From Chrysomallon squamiferum (Eukaryota; Mollusca; Gastropoda; Neomphalida; Peltospiridae), in assembly GCA_012295275.1 (NCBI GenBank), contig CM022670.1, positions 32,883,938 to 32,947,937 on the forward strand: a DNA stretch of 64,000 nt, in the 5' to 3' direction. This document shows, piece by piece, positions 1 through 12,720 of the stretch. Position 1 is the first letter of the stretch. Every line of letters starts with the position of its first letter. The notes under the pieces are model-generated. The model made no database searches. It was not told the DNA's origin and saw nothing but the letters and a program-made list of their open reading frames with translations. Both the position numbers and the translations under genes were made by a program.

Positions 1-212
1 ACTAATTTACCAGGTGTGCCACACTAACATTAACACTGTTAGGAACTGATCCCATAGTCAAGAATAGTGTGCGATAATGTTGTCAGCATTATGAATACCT
101 ATTTTGTATTTAGGTAAACCGATTTATTATTTGCTAATTAGAAATTATATTTTTATTTCAAATTTGAACGTGAGCAGATATGGTTGCTTTCCATTTCATG
201 TTATGAAAGAAA

Positions 213-285
<73 letters not shown>

Positions 286-2290
286 GAGAGTTTCTGAGAC
301 ATAATTTATGTCCTTTATCGATTTAACCATAATTTATCAGGGATCAATTTTATGAAAATGTCATCTTGTTCATTTTATGTGAACGTCATAGTTATTGTTT
401 CTTACCATGGATTCTGTTATTATTAAATCTAATGTTCAGTAATTTGTAAATCTCAATCCGACTGAAAATTCTCAAATTTTGTATTTTTTTTTTTTATAAC
501 GATTGAAAGCATGTTGTAATCATTTTATTTTTCTTCCTGGGTAAATAAATGTATATAAATGATCTGCGTTGTTTTTTCAATTGATTAATTAATATTGATA
601 TTAAAGAAGAGTATATCAATAAAAAGAGATCGGAATACGTTTTGTCTTGAAAGAAATAACAACTTGAGTTGACCTCAGCTGTTTGGTACAGCGCGTTCAC
701 ACAAGGAGCGGTATGAAAGGTGAATCCTAACAGGATTACATCTTGGTTCGTCCGTTGTCCACTTTCAACAGACTCGTTGATTAAAACCGTTTTAACACTG
801 CGGGCTGATTTCTTCTGCTTACATGTTGCCACTGGGTGACTGAATTTCATGTTGTTGTTTCTTGATTGCTTTTTTTTTTTTTTAAACAGAAAAAGAAGAA
901 AAAAGATCAAGGGTATCCACGTAGTTTCGCTAACATGTAGTGGAGACTATCATGCAAAGATGAATATTTATAAATGAGCACAGAAATTCATATCAGTTGT
1001 GAGTGGCAAACTCAGTATGGGGCGTTTCTAATTTTGAAGGCATGAAATTTGTTTTCGTGACTGTACTCAAATGCATATAAAAGAACTATTGTCATAAATC
1101 GAAAAGATTAATTATAAAGAGGCGACAATGAATTGTTGTTTTTATCTTTCTCAAGAAAAAATAAATAAAGGTAATACGAAAATTGTTTAAAAGTTTATGA
1201 ATTAATTCATTCCGATTATGAATATTTTCAATTAAGCACATTTAAAAGAAAATGAAAAGAAGCACTTAGTATTATATATCATGTTACTGAGTTTCCCCCG
1301 ATAAATGGTGAATCATTTTTTCTGAGCTGTCTTAATGAATTAAACTATTCAACAGTTTCGTTCATTCCCTTAAACCTCCCAAGACGTTGTCGCCGACAGA
1401 ATTTCTGATCTATCCTTTAACTTCTAATCCTGAAGTTTCGCGAATAACAAATAATAATGTGTTCAAGTATCTAAATGTTTGTGTGTATAGTATAAATAAA
1501 TGTGTGCGTGTGGGATATTCTGTGGCGCAAATAAAACTTGAAATGATAGCTTTATGAATTATTGATTTTTGTCTTATTCATTTTGCAGATACCTTATCAG
1601 TTTATGATTTCAAATATTTCACAGAAAATTTATACACTCTACATATTATCTACAAATGTTTTGTTTGAACTTTAATTGCAAACTCTAATCCAAACATATT
1701 GAAGAATCATGTTTTTTTGTTCGTGCAATTTAGACTTTACAATTAAATTATCAAAGATTTCAGTAATAAAATTATAATTTAAAATTAACAATATACGTCA
1801 AAGTGAATTTATTTTGTAAATAATACTTATCTTTTCATACTATTTTTTTGATGAATCGATAAAACTAAAATATTATGGAACTTACCTTAATTACTTTTAA
1901 AAAATGATTAAAATATTTGCACGACATAACATTTAATCATTTTAATAATAGTAACATCTGAACACATTTAAATTTATTTATGTAGTGATTATTGGGACAT
2001 ATATCAATTTGGATGACATAAAAAATTACCAAATGAAAATGTTTAGCTTACGTTTTAATTATTGATTTATTTTCATGATTATTAATCATAATTATTATTC
2101 CAAATCTTGAAAACAAGGGAGTTAACCACATTGACTGCGAAAAAATACATAGCTTGTATCGGATAAAAATTAATTATTTAAAAATAAATTACGTCTATCC
2201 TTTATAATATGTTTTCTTCTTTCTGGAATTTTATATAAATATTTGTTAATTTCGTTCTGACTTCTAAAGGATATTATATATATGTCTGAG
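1..2290. other. AT-rich flank, no recognised gene
   Basis: AT-rich sequence with one long GA microsatellite (215-290) and short T-runs. The stretch 661-850 is visibly richer in G and C, and a 138-codon minus-strand frame (494-910) crosses it. That frame starts in a poly-lysine run encoded by a T-tract and has no domain I recognise, so I do not call it a gene. The GC-richer patch could be a promoter or a 5' exon of a gene lying outside the window. Confidence 0.5.
215..290. repeat. (GA)n microsatellite
   Basis: Nearly pure GA dinucleotide run of about 76 bp with one interruption (a T near 283). It is one of six long GA/TC tracts in the window. Confidence 0.97.
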
Positions 2291-2352
2291 GAACTTTTTC
2301 CCTCTTTTCGGTGTTTAGTCAGAAAGATTATCGCGGTCATTTTTAGCTTCCG
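2291..2352 (+). other. candidate 5'UTR exon of the zinc-finger gene
   Basis: A pyrimidine-rich stretch (ccctcttttc) is followed by a good 5' splice site, CCG|GTAGGT, at 2352/2353. The first coding exon downstream opens at a clear acceptor (TTTTAACAG, exon from 2966). A non-coding first exon ending here, with an intron of about 0.6 kb, fits both signals. The transcription start is not determined. Confidence 0.35.
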
Positions 2353-2982
2353 GTAGGTTTGTGTATGATGAAAAAATTAATTTTGTTTTATTCTTTGCTT
2401 ACTGTGATATTGTTATGTCTTAGTTATAATAAGTAAACATATAAATTAAGTATGACCATCTGTGAAATCTGTTTGATAATGGTTTCATACTTCTTTTTTT
2501 TTTTCTTGGCGTAAACCGGATTTGGAAAAGGTCGAGTCGGAAAGCCGGATAAATACCTCAATATATAAACGAATTGTCCTTTTAAAGTTCAGTTAACGAT
2601 ACATATCTAACATAAAATTTGATACCTTTTGCAGAATGTTATCCTTTTCAGTAAGATGGAATTAAGTTTTGTGCAAAATGTATATATCTATGGTTTTGTT
2701 TATTTGGTTTCATGAAAAGTGGTAAAGAACCGAAAAGATTTAAGTAATTATTTAAGATGATCTATAGATATAGTAGTATTCTAGTCATATTGAACTTCAT
2801 CACCAAACAAAAAATCAACAACAAACAACCAATAAAAACAGTAACAACAACAACAATAATAAAACAACAGAAATAAACAAAACAAAACATGATTATATTT
2901 AGTATAAATAAGTAAGTAAATAAATAAATAATAATAATTTAAAATTTAAACTTCACTTTTAACAGAATTGATCTGATGCTGT

Positions 2983-5900
2983 ATGAACAGAAAAATGAAG
3001 ACTCGAGGTTATAAAGTATCCAGAAGCAGACATGTTGGTAAATGTGAGGTTGTCAGAGAGGTGTCCACTCAAACCATGCTGAATATGAGAGAGCTTGATA
3101 AAATGATGCTGTTGTTTTTACATCCTAGATCAGAAGCTTGTACACAGACTGAAGAAGGTGAAATAGGAGAAGTACCAGTATTTGATGCAAATCTTAAGGA
3201 AAACAATGAGAACAGGCATGATGATTATTATTCAGAAAAAAGACAGATAAGTTCAGAAAAATGTGATGAATCTCAGAATATCAAAAATGATAATGCTGAG
3301 TATGATAGTGATATTAATACTAGTGTGTGTAATGAAAATTTAAAGAACCCTGCTAAAAGTCCCCTAACAACACCTCGCTCTAGTAAACGATTGGCAATTA
3401 AAAAGAATTTTGCATGTTCACCGACATCTAAGAGCCATAGTCATCTAAAAAGGATTAATACAGGAAATGAAATTAGTCAGGTGGACAAGGAAGATGGAAC
3501 AGGTAACTGTGTTCATGATTATGATGGCAGAAATAAAAAAAAATTGAGCAATAATACTTTCAGTTCAGTTAATGTGAAAATAGAGGCTGGTATCAAATTA
3601 GAACCTGGACTACATGATGTAGAAATGGAACAGTCTGAACAAAATAAGTCATTTGTTCAAAATAACATGGAATGTAAAACCAGTGACAACCATACATGCA
3701 GCAGTTGTCAAAAAACTTTCCTTGATATGGCTGATCTTGAGACCCATGCATGTTCCAGTTCTAACAATCAGAAAAATAAAAAATATGTATGTCGAAACTG
3801 TTCCAGAATGTTTCATAGTGCATATGAGTTAGCAAAGCACAGCAGACAACATGCAAAAGAAAGGCCATACAGTTGTGAGGACTGTGGCCAGACTTTCAGA
3901 TGGAAAGCTAGCTATCTGGCCCATCGTCAGCGAGTGCATAAAGATTTGACTTCAAAATCATCATCAGTTAAGAAACAGAGAATGAAGACTGTGAAAGGTG
4001 CTGGAGAAAAACGTAAAGGAAAAATTCCCAAAGAGAAGAAAGCTTATGAATGTGAATGTTGTGGCAAAGTACTGAGGTGTCTGGCACATTTAACTCGACA
4101 CAATTTGATTCACACAGGGAAACGACCTTTCAAGTGCAGTCAGTGTCCTAGAGCCTTTTCTGAACGATCAGGTCTTAAGGTTTGTAACTTGTTAATGAAA
4201 TGTAATACAACAATTGAACACTAATAGTCTATATAATTAAACTGTTCTTTCCTTTATCAGTGTAGATATAATATATTTTTAAAATGTTACTTCTACCTCA
4301 TCACACCTATATTACAGTCAGTTAATAAATACAAACATCATTTATGTGGTTTTTTTAATTGAGGCTAAACTATCAGCATAATTCATGCTTTTATGTTCAG
4401 GTCGAAATTATTTTAGGCAATTTTCTGAAATGGCACTTATATCTATTTTGAAGTCTTATTAACTAAGATTAAGCAAAACAAATATTTTAATATTTTGTTT
4501 CCTTTTATCAAAAATCTTAATATTGTGAAACACTATTTGTATAATTAAAATAATCCCGAAACCGTTACTATTTCACAAATTTATACATCTGCAATTTTTT
4601 GTTTAATATCAGCATTACAATTTAGTACAATTATACTCTTGTGTCAGTAGTAGTTAGGTGATTTTAACGCTACGGTTAATTTATTTTGGAAACAGTAATA
4701 ATAATAATAAGAATTTTCAGTCTCAGTCTTCCAGATAAAATATAGTTAACAATAGTGACTGGACAAATTAATTTAAAATATTTTTACAGTTAGTTAAAAC
4801 CAAACTCAGATAATTACATTTCTAGTGATAAAATCCTTTTTATAAACAATTGTCAGTGATTTTTGCTTTTTTGGTTTTTTAAATCTCAGTATAGCTGTGA
4901 ATCTGTGCTAAGTTTTCAATTTGAATTTCAGAATCACATTCTTCGAAAACATTCTGAAAAGAAACATGCTTGTGAGCTTTGTGGAAAACAGTTTGGTAGT
5001 CATGTGTTTTTGAAGCAGCACAGTAAGGTGCACACAAAACAACGTGAAGAATTTGTGTGTAAGCTTTGTGATAAGATTTACACAACAACTATTGCTCTTG
5101 AAATACACATGCGAGCACATGCAGGTGTGAAGCCATTTGTGTGCGAAATCTGTGGTAAAAGACTTTATTCAAAATATCAGCTAAACCGGCACACAAAACA
5201 TCACAACAGTGAGCAGAACCCACCACAAAAGAAATCAAATAAACCAAAATCATATGTCTGTAATGTGTGTAGCAAAGCATTTGGATCATCATCTCATTTA
5301 CAGCGACACATCTCCACAGTGCATTCCAGTATGAAAGACAGACACTGTCCAACTTGCAACATGCTGTGTTCATCAGTGGGAGCCTTGAAGAAACACATGA
5401 AAGAACACAATGAAGGACCATACCAATGTCAGGTTTGTGATCGTTGGTGGCTCACAAAAGAAACCTTCAAGTCTCATATGCAGCTTCATTTTGGTAGAAC
5501 AAGCTCTAAGGTTTTTGTGTGTGTTCATTGCAACATTGGATTCTTTTACATGTTAGAGCTAGATGACCACTACAAAAGTCATGCAGAGAACAAGCCCTTT
5601 AGGTGTAGTCACTGCGAGAAACAGTTTGAGAATGAAGCTGATTTAGTGGTCCATCGTAATGTTCATCCCAATCAGAATGTCCCTCTGAACTGTAATAGAT
5701 GTGATAAGCTGTTTGCTACCTTGCAGGAATTAAATGCACATGAACATGGTCATGACAACCCTTTGGAATGTGTTGTGTGTAAGTTAAAGTTTCCTAGTGA
5801 AGAAGAAGCTAAGGTACACATGCAGCATCACAGTGATGATGGGTCAATCCTCTCAATCACAACCCTTACTTACAAATGTCCCAACTGTGGAAAGGTTTTT

Positions 5901-6350
5901 ACAGGCAGAAATGACTATGATAGACATGCTTTGGTCCACAAAGGTGCACAGTTTATTTGCTCTCTGTGTGATTTTGCTTTTGAAAGTGCAGCTATTCTTC
6001 AGGATCATCTCAGCATCCATACAGTTATCAAGGTAGAAGAAGAATGTGATATTTTGAATCGTGCTGTCAAAATAGCTGAACAGAAGCTGACCACACAGAT
6101 TCAGGTAAGTGAACAAGTAGATAATGTTTTACATCTGGAAGCATCTGCAGCTGCAGAGTCAGTGGAAACTGTGATACAGTATGAAACAGCAAATCAAGAT
6201 GACTTTGCCTTGTGCCAGACTGTGGACTTAGATGGAGGTCAGGACTACATCCCCTGCACTGTGTGTGGCAAGAAGTTTGCTCTCATAGAGGAATTTCTCA
6301 CACACTGTCAACAGCATCCTGAGATTGAAGTGACTGTTAAGACAATTTAA
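2983..6350 (+). CDS. C2H2 zinc-finger protein, 17 fingers, two coding exons
   Basis: CDS join(2983..4179, 4932..6350), 871 aa. The start is the first ATG after an in-frame TGA (2975-2977), just inside an exon opened by an acceptor at 2965. Residues 1-235 are acidic or low complexity, with a basic patch. A degenerate finger near residue 240 has Cys where the last His belongs. Then come four C2H2 fingers, the fourth split by the intron after Lys399: CSQC lies in exon 1, and the HILRKH that completes it opens exon 2. Thirteen more fingers follow, the last at the extreme C terminus. Linkers are mostly not the TGEKP type, apart from a TGKRPF. The intron (752 bp, AAG|GTTTGT to TTTCAG) is phase 0 and AT-rich, with no other content seen. 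Expected to be a nuclear sequence-specific DNA-binding protein; the target and orthologue cannot be named. There is no KRAB, BTB or SET domain. Confidence 0.92.
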
Positions 6351-6661
6351 TACATTTCTCTGTTGTGTGTTTAGGAGTTGGTATTTAACTTTTAAATTTT
6401 TCTTCTTTTGTTTTCAAGAAAATCTTTTTTTTGTTTTTTTGAAGTTATATTATTACACAGCAGTTTATGCAGACATTATTTTATATTTAAAGTTCTGTTT
6501 TGTTATTGAAATTATTCAGAAAGCTGATACATACATAAATATTTTTTTTTTTTGTGTGGATTATATCCAAGTGCATGTTGTATTATTCAGCTTGCAAAAT
6601 ACCTATAATGTGCAATCATAGCATTATAAAAATATGCATTATATAATTTGTATGCTTGTAT

Positions 6662-6663
<2 letters not shown>

Positions 6664-6718
<55 letters not shown>
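6664..6718. repeat. (CA)n microsatellite
   Basis: Uninterrupted CA dinucleotide run of about 55 bp in the presumed 3'UTR of the zinc-finger gene. Confidence 0.97.
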
Positions 6719-6724
<6 letters not shown>

Positions 6725-8157
6725 CAAAGGAAATTTCATAATTAATTAAGGAAAAAAAAATTACTTGCCACAGCAATTATCAATTATATCACATGGAACA
6801 GTGGTATCAAGCATCCTCATTAATATATTATATGGAATGTCCAAATGACACTAACTTGTGACTAAGTTACTTAGTAAGTAACAGTTTGTTTACTGTTTCT
6901 GATTTCATTAATGCTTATGAACAGGGGTAGATTAAATGACTGGCAGCACTCATACATCATTGAAAAATAAAAAAATAAAAACATGTTTTTGTCTTAAATA
7001 AAAAGAAGTGTTTATTATAAAAAGTGAAAAGAGTAAAATAAAAATAATTAATTATATCATTAAGACTGTTTCACCACTCTTACACAGACACTCAGATTTA
7101 CTGACCATAAGAAAACACTTTTTTAGTGAAGCTCTCTAGGTATTAATTTGTAAATGTAATTAGTTAAATTAATTTTTTAATTTAATTTTTCCAGCTGTAG
7201 TTCTGATTATAATTAGGGAAAAATATCACTATTTTCACACTACCAACTTATTTGCTAGAACCCAAAACAGTTCATATTTTTATCTTTCATTTAAACAAAA
7301 TAACAACAACAAAACCACCACACAAACATTGAACATACTTAAGCAAATGTGCAAATTATCTGGTTTTTTTGTTAGTGATATATGTACTTTATCACTCAAC
7401 AAATTTTTTTTGAAATTACACTGTTATAATATTATTTTGAACATTTCATTTTATTTATTTATTTACATTTTTTTTGTTTTTTTGTTATGATTCTAATATT
7501 CTAATGTTTTATTGAAACATGTGACATTTTACATTTTAATAATAAAAACTTGGAAAAAGAAAACTGTCTCTCAGTTTATATATTTATAAGCATGATACAT
7601 AACCAACCAACCGTTTCACAATAAGTGTGAAAATGGAGATTAAGAACTAATCATTTCACAGCTTTGTTAAAATAAGTAAACAAGAACATTTTTAAAAATC
7701 CACTTTATATAGCACAGTATTTATCTCAAAATTTATATTAAAGGGTTTTTACATTAATTATATGAATAAAATTAAATACTCCACTAAATATAATTTTTCT
7801 TAGTCTGCATGCCAGTAAGTTAATTTTGATGTGCTGTAATGTAGTTTCATAAAAATAATAATAAAAAAAAAAAAAAAATGACATTTATATATATATTTTT
7901 TTTTAATACAAATCTGTTCCTAGTTAAATTTTTTATTTATTTATTTTTTTTTTATTGTTATCTCCTGTATAATTAAATTATTTTACTGTTATTTTTTCAA
8001 TTTGGTTGTCAGTTCTTGTTTGAAGTGTCAAATTTTTGAATACAGTTTAACATGTTCAAACTTTAATTGTTGTTTTGAAAATTGTGTTGAATGAAATGAG
8101 AAAATAAAAATGTTATTTTTTCTTCATTGTTTGGGCATTTACTTAGAAATCTATGAA

Positions 8158-8159
8158 AT

Positions 8160-8194
<35 letters not shown>

Positions 8195-8280
8195 TTTTAT
8201 TTTATTTTATTTTATTTTATTTTATTTTATTTTGTTTTGTTTCATTTTATTTCATCATTAACATTATTTATTTATTTATT
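8158..8280. repeat. (TTTA)n then (TTTTA)n microsatellite
   Basis: A tetranucleotide TTTA run passes directly into a pentanucleotide TTTTA run and then back to TTTA. This looks like replication-slippage growth with a change of unit length. Confidence 0.9.
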
Positions 8281-9026
8281 TAGCATTAAAATGAAATCTA
8301 AAAAGCTGTCTTTTAAAATAATTTATAGATAATTTAAAAATTACCAATTTACCTTCATATGACTAGGATTTGCACATCCAAACACATTTCTTCCGAAAAG
8401 AAAATAGATGCCTAAAAAAATATACCAGTGCTAGGAAAATACTTTTTGTATAAAAAATAAAGCTTAAAGTGAAACATCTCAAAACCAAAGTGTCAGGAAC
8501 AGCAAAAAAATTTGATTTTCGTTCACGTACGTTTTAGTTTTAAAAGACCGGGATTGTGGAAATCATGCTACTTGGCGAAATTTCAGTTTAGTGAGGTCCA
8601 GGTTTTAAATTTTGTTGTATTTAAATGACATAAACAAATATAATTTTCAAGAAATGTGTAATCATAAATGCATATATGCATGCACACACATAAGCATTTC
8701 TTATCTCTGTTGAGTAAGATGCTTAAAAAAAGAGAAAATAATAGTAATTAAAAAAGGAAAATATGTCGATGCACTATAATTATATTTCCTGGATATTTAA
8801 AATTATTTTTAAAAAATAAAATAAAATAAATAAAACATTCTTAAATTTTAAAACCGCATTTTCTCCAAACCAAATTTAAGTAGGTTACATACTTGGATAC
8901 ATAATGACTTTTTTTCTGATGTTTTCTCTCATTTATTTACTAATTTATTTATTTGTAAATGGTACAAACTGTTGTATAAACTATTATTAGTTCGGTGTCG
9001 TGCGAAGGTTTAAAAAGTCAAAGCAA

Positions 9027-9051
9027 ACGTCATAATGGTTTATTATGACGT
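9027..9051. promoter_or_regulatory. perfect inverted repeat with two TGACGT sites, upstream of LRRC71-like copy 1
   Basis: ACGTCATAAT (9027-9036) and ATTATGACGT (9042-9051) are exact reverse complements, separated by 5 bp. Each arm carries a CRE-like half site, and the right arm extends to TGACGTAA (9046-9053). The element lies about 217 bp before the ATG of copy 1. Binding by a bZIP factor of the CREB/ATF type is an inference. Confidence 0.4.
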
Positions 9052-9267
9052 AATTAACATGACTACAGGTAATTTGGTAGTTCGTCGGGTTCTTTTTATC
9101 TGCACCAAACAGTAACTTGTCGAAATTTATTTTTATCATTAACATGTTAATCCGTTTGGGGATTTTTTATTACGTTCATTATTTTTAAAACAAAACAAAG
9201 CAATAAAAATTAACCGCTGCTTAATTACGTTTCCAACCATCTACAAGGAAACGTGCCTGTTGTCGTA

Positions 9268-10884
9268 ATGGTGAAAAAACACGAAAAAGGTCATCATAAA
9301 GATCGTCATGGCGCATCAAATTTTCAGGACAGCCCCGACGGGGTGTTTGTATGTACAGGAAACTTCCAGCTGGATTATAATGAACTTTGTCGGAGAAACG
9401 AGATTGCCATGATTCCTCCAATCGTGCAAAGAGCTAGGCGACCCAGTGAGATAAAGGTGGAAAAGGTGAAAGAAAAGAGCAAACATACCTCCGTGAACCC
9501 CATTTCTGAGATGGATTCTAAAGATGCTGATATGGAACCAGAACCTAAAACTTTCGTAGTTAAAGAATCATCAGAATATTTTAAGCCGACTATTCAAGTT
9601 CATACGGATCACGCAGAAAAGTACGACTCAGTGTCTGAAATATATATTAGAGGCTGGAAGATTGATACTACAATGATGAACATATTCAAACAGTGCTGGC
9701 CCGCTCTGTCAAAGCTACATACAGTAAATTTATGGCACGTAGGTCTCACAGGGGATACTCTTATCATTTTATCAGAATTTCTCCCGGATTGTCCGCATCT
9801 TAAATATTTAACTCTAGACGGGAACTGGGTGAAAGAGGAAAACTGGTATTTACTGATTGAAGAAAACAGCCGAATTCAATCACTTTCCCTTAGGTATTGT
9901 TTTATTTCAGACAAAGGAGCAGAAGGTATCGGACGATCCCTCGGAACACTTAAACGAGTAAATACTAGCCTCATTTCGCTTAATCTTTCTGGAAACAGAA
10001 TCACGGACATCGGTTGCGAATACATTGCCAGAGGCCTTCGACTGAATCGGACTTTACTAGCTCTGTCTTTGGCGAATAATCAGATAGGAAACAAAGGCTG
10101 CTTCAAGTTTGCAGAAGTTTTATCTCGCTTCCCACTTACGCACGACGAAGTGGTTGAACGGAGAAAGTCTACGTTGGAAAGATTAATGCCAGTAAAACCA
10201 AAATTCGCTCAAATTGTTCATCATCGTGTGGTGAAACAGGCAACGCCACCAGGTGTTGAAAAAGTTAAAACCAAACTGTCTCCGAAACATAAAAAGGAAA
10301 AGGCCAAAGAGATCCATGACGACGAAAAGAAAGCAGGAACTCGGAAAGAGGAAAAATTGATGGGGAAAAAAGAGGCACGAAAGGCAAAAGAACGCAGTTT
10401 CTTGACCTTGGTAGCTTCTGTTTCGAAGACCTTAAAATCATCTTCATCAATTTCAATAAATAACGAAGTATCCAAAACATCGACACCTACAAAAGAAAAG
10501 AAAAGGGCACCATCACCGGAGTCAGTCATTGATCTGACGCCTACATTGAAAGTACTGGATTCAGCAAAACCCATAGACGGTCAATTATGGGTGCCTGGAA
10601 ACACCGTTCTGATGAGTCTCAATATGTCAAGAAACCATATATCTCTAGTTGGCGTGCAAGCTTTCATAAAAGCCTTGCAGAATCAGGCGATGCGATTAGA
10701 CATTGAAAATTCAGAAACAAATACAGGGTTAGTAAGACTTAATCTTCAAAGAAATCAAGTTTCTACAGATCATTATTTAATGAAATTGCTCGACAGAATG
10801 CTGGCACCAAAAGAACCATTTAAAAAACCTGATGTGGAATTTTCGAAAAGAAAAGGTTCATCTGATACACTGAAAATTAAGTGA
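9268..10884 (+). CDS. LRRC71-like: LRRC71-like leucine-rich repeat protein, copy 1
   Basis: 538 aa in one exon. The frame is open back to a GTG at 9253, but the first ATG (9268, MVKKHEK) is the likely start and aligns with copy 2. The N-terminal CTGNFQLDYNELCRRNE motif and the EIYIRGWKID motif just before the repeats match LRRC71. Five ribonuclease-inhibitor-type LRRs follow (about residues 145-290, with NLWHVGL, LDGNW, LSLRYC, LNLSGNRITD and LSLANNQIG). Next is a Lys-rich linker of about 130 aa holding SSSSISI, then two more LRRs (LNMSRNHI, LNLQRNQV) and a basic tail ending SSDTLKIK. Vertebrate LRRC71 has the same order: LRRs, charged linker, terminal LRRs. The family is linked to cilia and testis, but its molecular role is not well defined. 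Candidate polyadenylation signal at 10978. No intron interrupts the frame. Confidence 0.9.
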   Translation: MVKKHEKGHHKDRHGASNFQDSPDGVFVCTGNFQLDYNELCRRNEIAMIPPIVQRARRPSEIKVEKVKEKSKHTSVNPISEMDSKDADMEPEPKTFVVKESSEYFKPTIQVHTDHAEKYDSVSEIYIRGWKIDTTMMNIFKQCWPALSKLHTVNLWHVGLTGDTLIILSEFLPDCPHLKYLTLDGNWVKEENWYLLIEENSRIQSLSLRYCFISDKGAEGIGRSLGTLKRVNTSLISLNLSGNRITDIGCEYIARGLRLNRTLLALSLANNQIGNKGCFKFAEVLSRFPLTHDEVVERRKSTLERLMPVKPKFAQIVHHRVVKQATPPGVEKVKTKLSPKHKKEKAKEIHDDEKKAGTRKEEKLMGKKEARKAKERSFLTLVASVSKTLKSSSSISINNEVSKTSTPTKEKKRAPSPESVIDLTPTLKVLDSAKPIDGQLWVPGNTVLMSLNMSRNHISLVGVQAFIKALQNQAMRLDIENSETNTGLVRLNLQRNQVSTDHYLMKLLDRMLAPKEPFKKPDVEFSKRKGSSDTLKIK

Positions 10885-11377
10885 AAAAACGTTATGTTCC
10901 TTTCAGTTTTAATTTTTTTTTTTTTTAAATTATAAATTTACTGTTAAATAGAAATGAACAAGATTCATTATTATTTAAATAAAAGAAAAGAAAAGAAAAA
11001 CAAACTAAAATATTAAACTAAAAAAAAAAAAAGAGTTAAAGCAGAAGTAAGAATTAAAAACAAATAAATTAAATAATTAATAGCGAAAGAAAAAAAAATA
11101 TAAAAATAATGTATTTCAAATTTATAAATAAAAATCTACATGTGTTTATCTTTATTTTATTATTATTATTTTTAAAAATTTCTATTACATTATTTTTAAA
11201 ATCATATATTTTATACTAGATTCAAAACATTTTTATTCTATGGTAATTTGGCGTAGTCCATGAGGTTAAAGGCCATATTGATTACCGGAGATAATAAAAT
11301 ATACACAAGATTTTCTAAATCATTCGTAGTGGTTTTGTAGGAACAGGCGAAACATAGCTGTTTAACATGTATGCATG

Positions 11378-11380
<3 letters not shown>

Positions 11381-11448
<68 letters not shown>
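11381..11448. repeat. compound (AT)n(GT)n microsatellite
   Basis: An AT run passes directly into a GT run. Both strands give spurious open frames. Confidence 0.95.
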
Positions 11449-11450
<2 letters not shown>

Positions 11451-12220
11451 AAGTATATGTAGGGGAGAGCGGATGCTATTTTTTAAAATGGTAGGAAGAT
11501 TGAAGTATCGGGCCACATCGGAGAGAAATGGGACAGTAGTTGCGGACATTTGGGACATCCATGAAATTGCCATTATTCCTACTTCAAATAAAAGTGAGAT
11601 ACAACAAACAAACATTTTTTTTGAAGAGTCTGATAATAATCTTTCAGTCATATCTCTGGGCGTAACCACTATTCAGCATATGGAAGTCATTGTCTCTGAT
11701 GGCACAAGATCTGCATCGGTTTATCTTTTGAAATTTCTTGGCATAAAGACTGTTAATTTCTACAGTGGGAAAGAATATTACATGTTGGGACGGAGAAGTG
11801 AGACATTATAGCGTGAAATGGAGCATAATGTAACATAAGCAGTGGACACAGCACATAGTGGGTCACGCAGTGGTATGTTGTCTAACACTTTCTTACTTCT
11901 ACATATGCAGGGATATATCCGAGGCAGGAGAAAACGTGCATTAAACATCATATAACTTAGGTATGTAGGCAGCATTAGAGATTTAGCATTACGTTTGTAA
12001 AAACCTTTTTGGAGCAAGAATTAACTTTATGTCCCTATACTAACAGAATGGCTTGTAGCGTTTTCCCCAGGAAAATAACAGAAAGCAAAAGGACTTAGCG
12101 GATCGAAAAAAAAAAAAAAAAAAATAAAAAGTAATAAAAAATAAAATAAAAACAAAGATAAAAAAAGAAAAAGAAAGAAGATAGATGGAGGGCGTCCTAG
12201 TTCACCCCACTCTCCATTAT

Positions 12221-12267
12221 GTATGTATGTATGTATTTACGTACGTACGTACGTATGTATGTATATA
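12221..12267. repeat. GTAT/ACGT tetranucleotide microsatellite
   Basis: GTAT units flank a short block of ACGT units, a point-mutation-derived unit switch inside the run. Confidence 0.9.
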
Positions 12268-12459
12268 TGAATTAAAGAACGCACTGGCACAGGAAATTCT
12301 TTTATTCCTTAAACAAATTAATCATTTAACTTAAAATTGACCATTGTAATGTTTATTACAGCGTGCTTTTGTCCTTTGTCTATATATTTATTATTTTGTT
12401 ATTATTTAAAAAAAAAAACTATGTGCAGAAGCGTTCAGACATGTTTAAAATTACATTTT

Positions 12460-12720
12460 ATAGAGCAAGACATTACATCTCTAAATCTATTTAAAACTAT
12501 TTCAAAAACTATTTAGAAAGTATCCTTTCTAAAAAAAGATCTATAAAATATTGTGACATTTAATACCAATATCCTTCTAGAAACCAGTACATTTCAAAAA
12601 TCTATTTAAAAGTATTTTAAACTCTATTTAGGAGATACCCTTTCTCAATGTCTGTAAAAAACATAACATTTCAAAGAAAATTAATTTTTTTTCGTAAAAC
12701 ATGACATATCCTATTTAATA
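12460..12720. repeat. degenerate ~115-bp tandem repeat beside the retroelement
   Basis: The block 12467-12560 (ctatttaaaactatttc, actatttagaaagtatcc, tctataaaa, gacattt) recurs with many changes at 12580-12675. A third, poorer trace is at 12690-12750. It lies on the 3' side of the minus-strand Penelope-like element and may be its 3' end or an unrelated old tandem repeat. Confidence 0.45.

Larger units (their letters stand above)
6351..9026. other. 3' flank of the zinc-finger gene and intergenic spacer
   Basis: AT-rich, probably including a long 3'UTR: a candidate polyadenylation signal AATAAA lies at 7541-7546. Microsatellites are (CA)n at 6664-6718 and TTTA/TTTTA at 8158-8280. The 84-codon frame at 6367-6621 is low-complexity UTR sequence. 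No further gene seen. Confidence 0.6.
10885..12450. other. spacer between LRRC71-like copy 1 and the retroelement
   Basis: AT- and A-rich DNA, with a compound AT/GT microsatellite at 11381-11448 and a GTAT/ACGT microsatellite at 12221-12267. A 146-codon frame (11371-11811) is part microsatellite translation (residues 1-28), followed by unrecognised sequence. No domain or splice structure supports a gene there. Confidence 0.55.

Noticed and set aside
494-910. 138-codon minus-strand frame
   Set aside because: Starts in a homopolymer-encoded Phe/Lys stretch, has no recognised domain and no splice support.
9253-9267. Start of LRRC71-like copy 1 at 9253
   Set aside because: The codon is GTG. The ATG at 9268 gives MVKKHEK, matching copy 2, and is the normal eukaryotic start.
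11371-11811. 146-codon plus-strand frame
   Set aside because: The first part is an AT/GT microsatellite translation. The rest has no recognised family, and no promoter or splice signal supports it.
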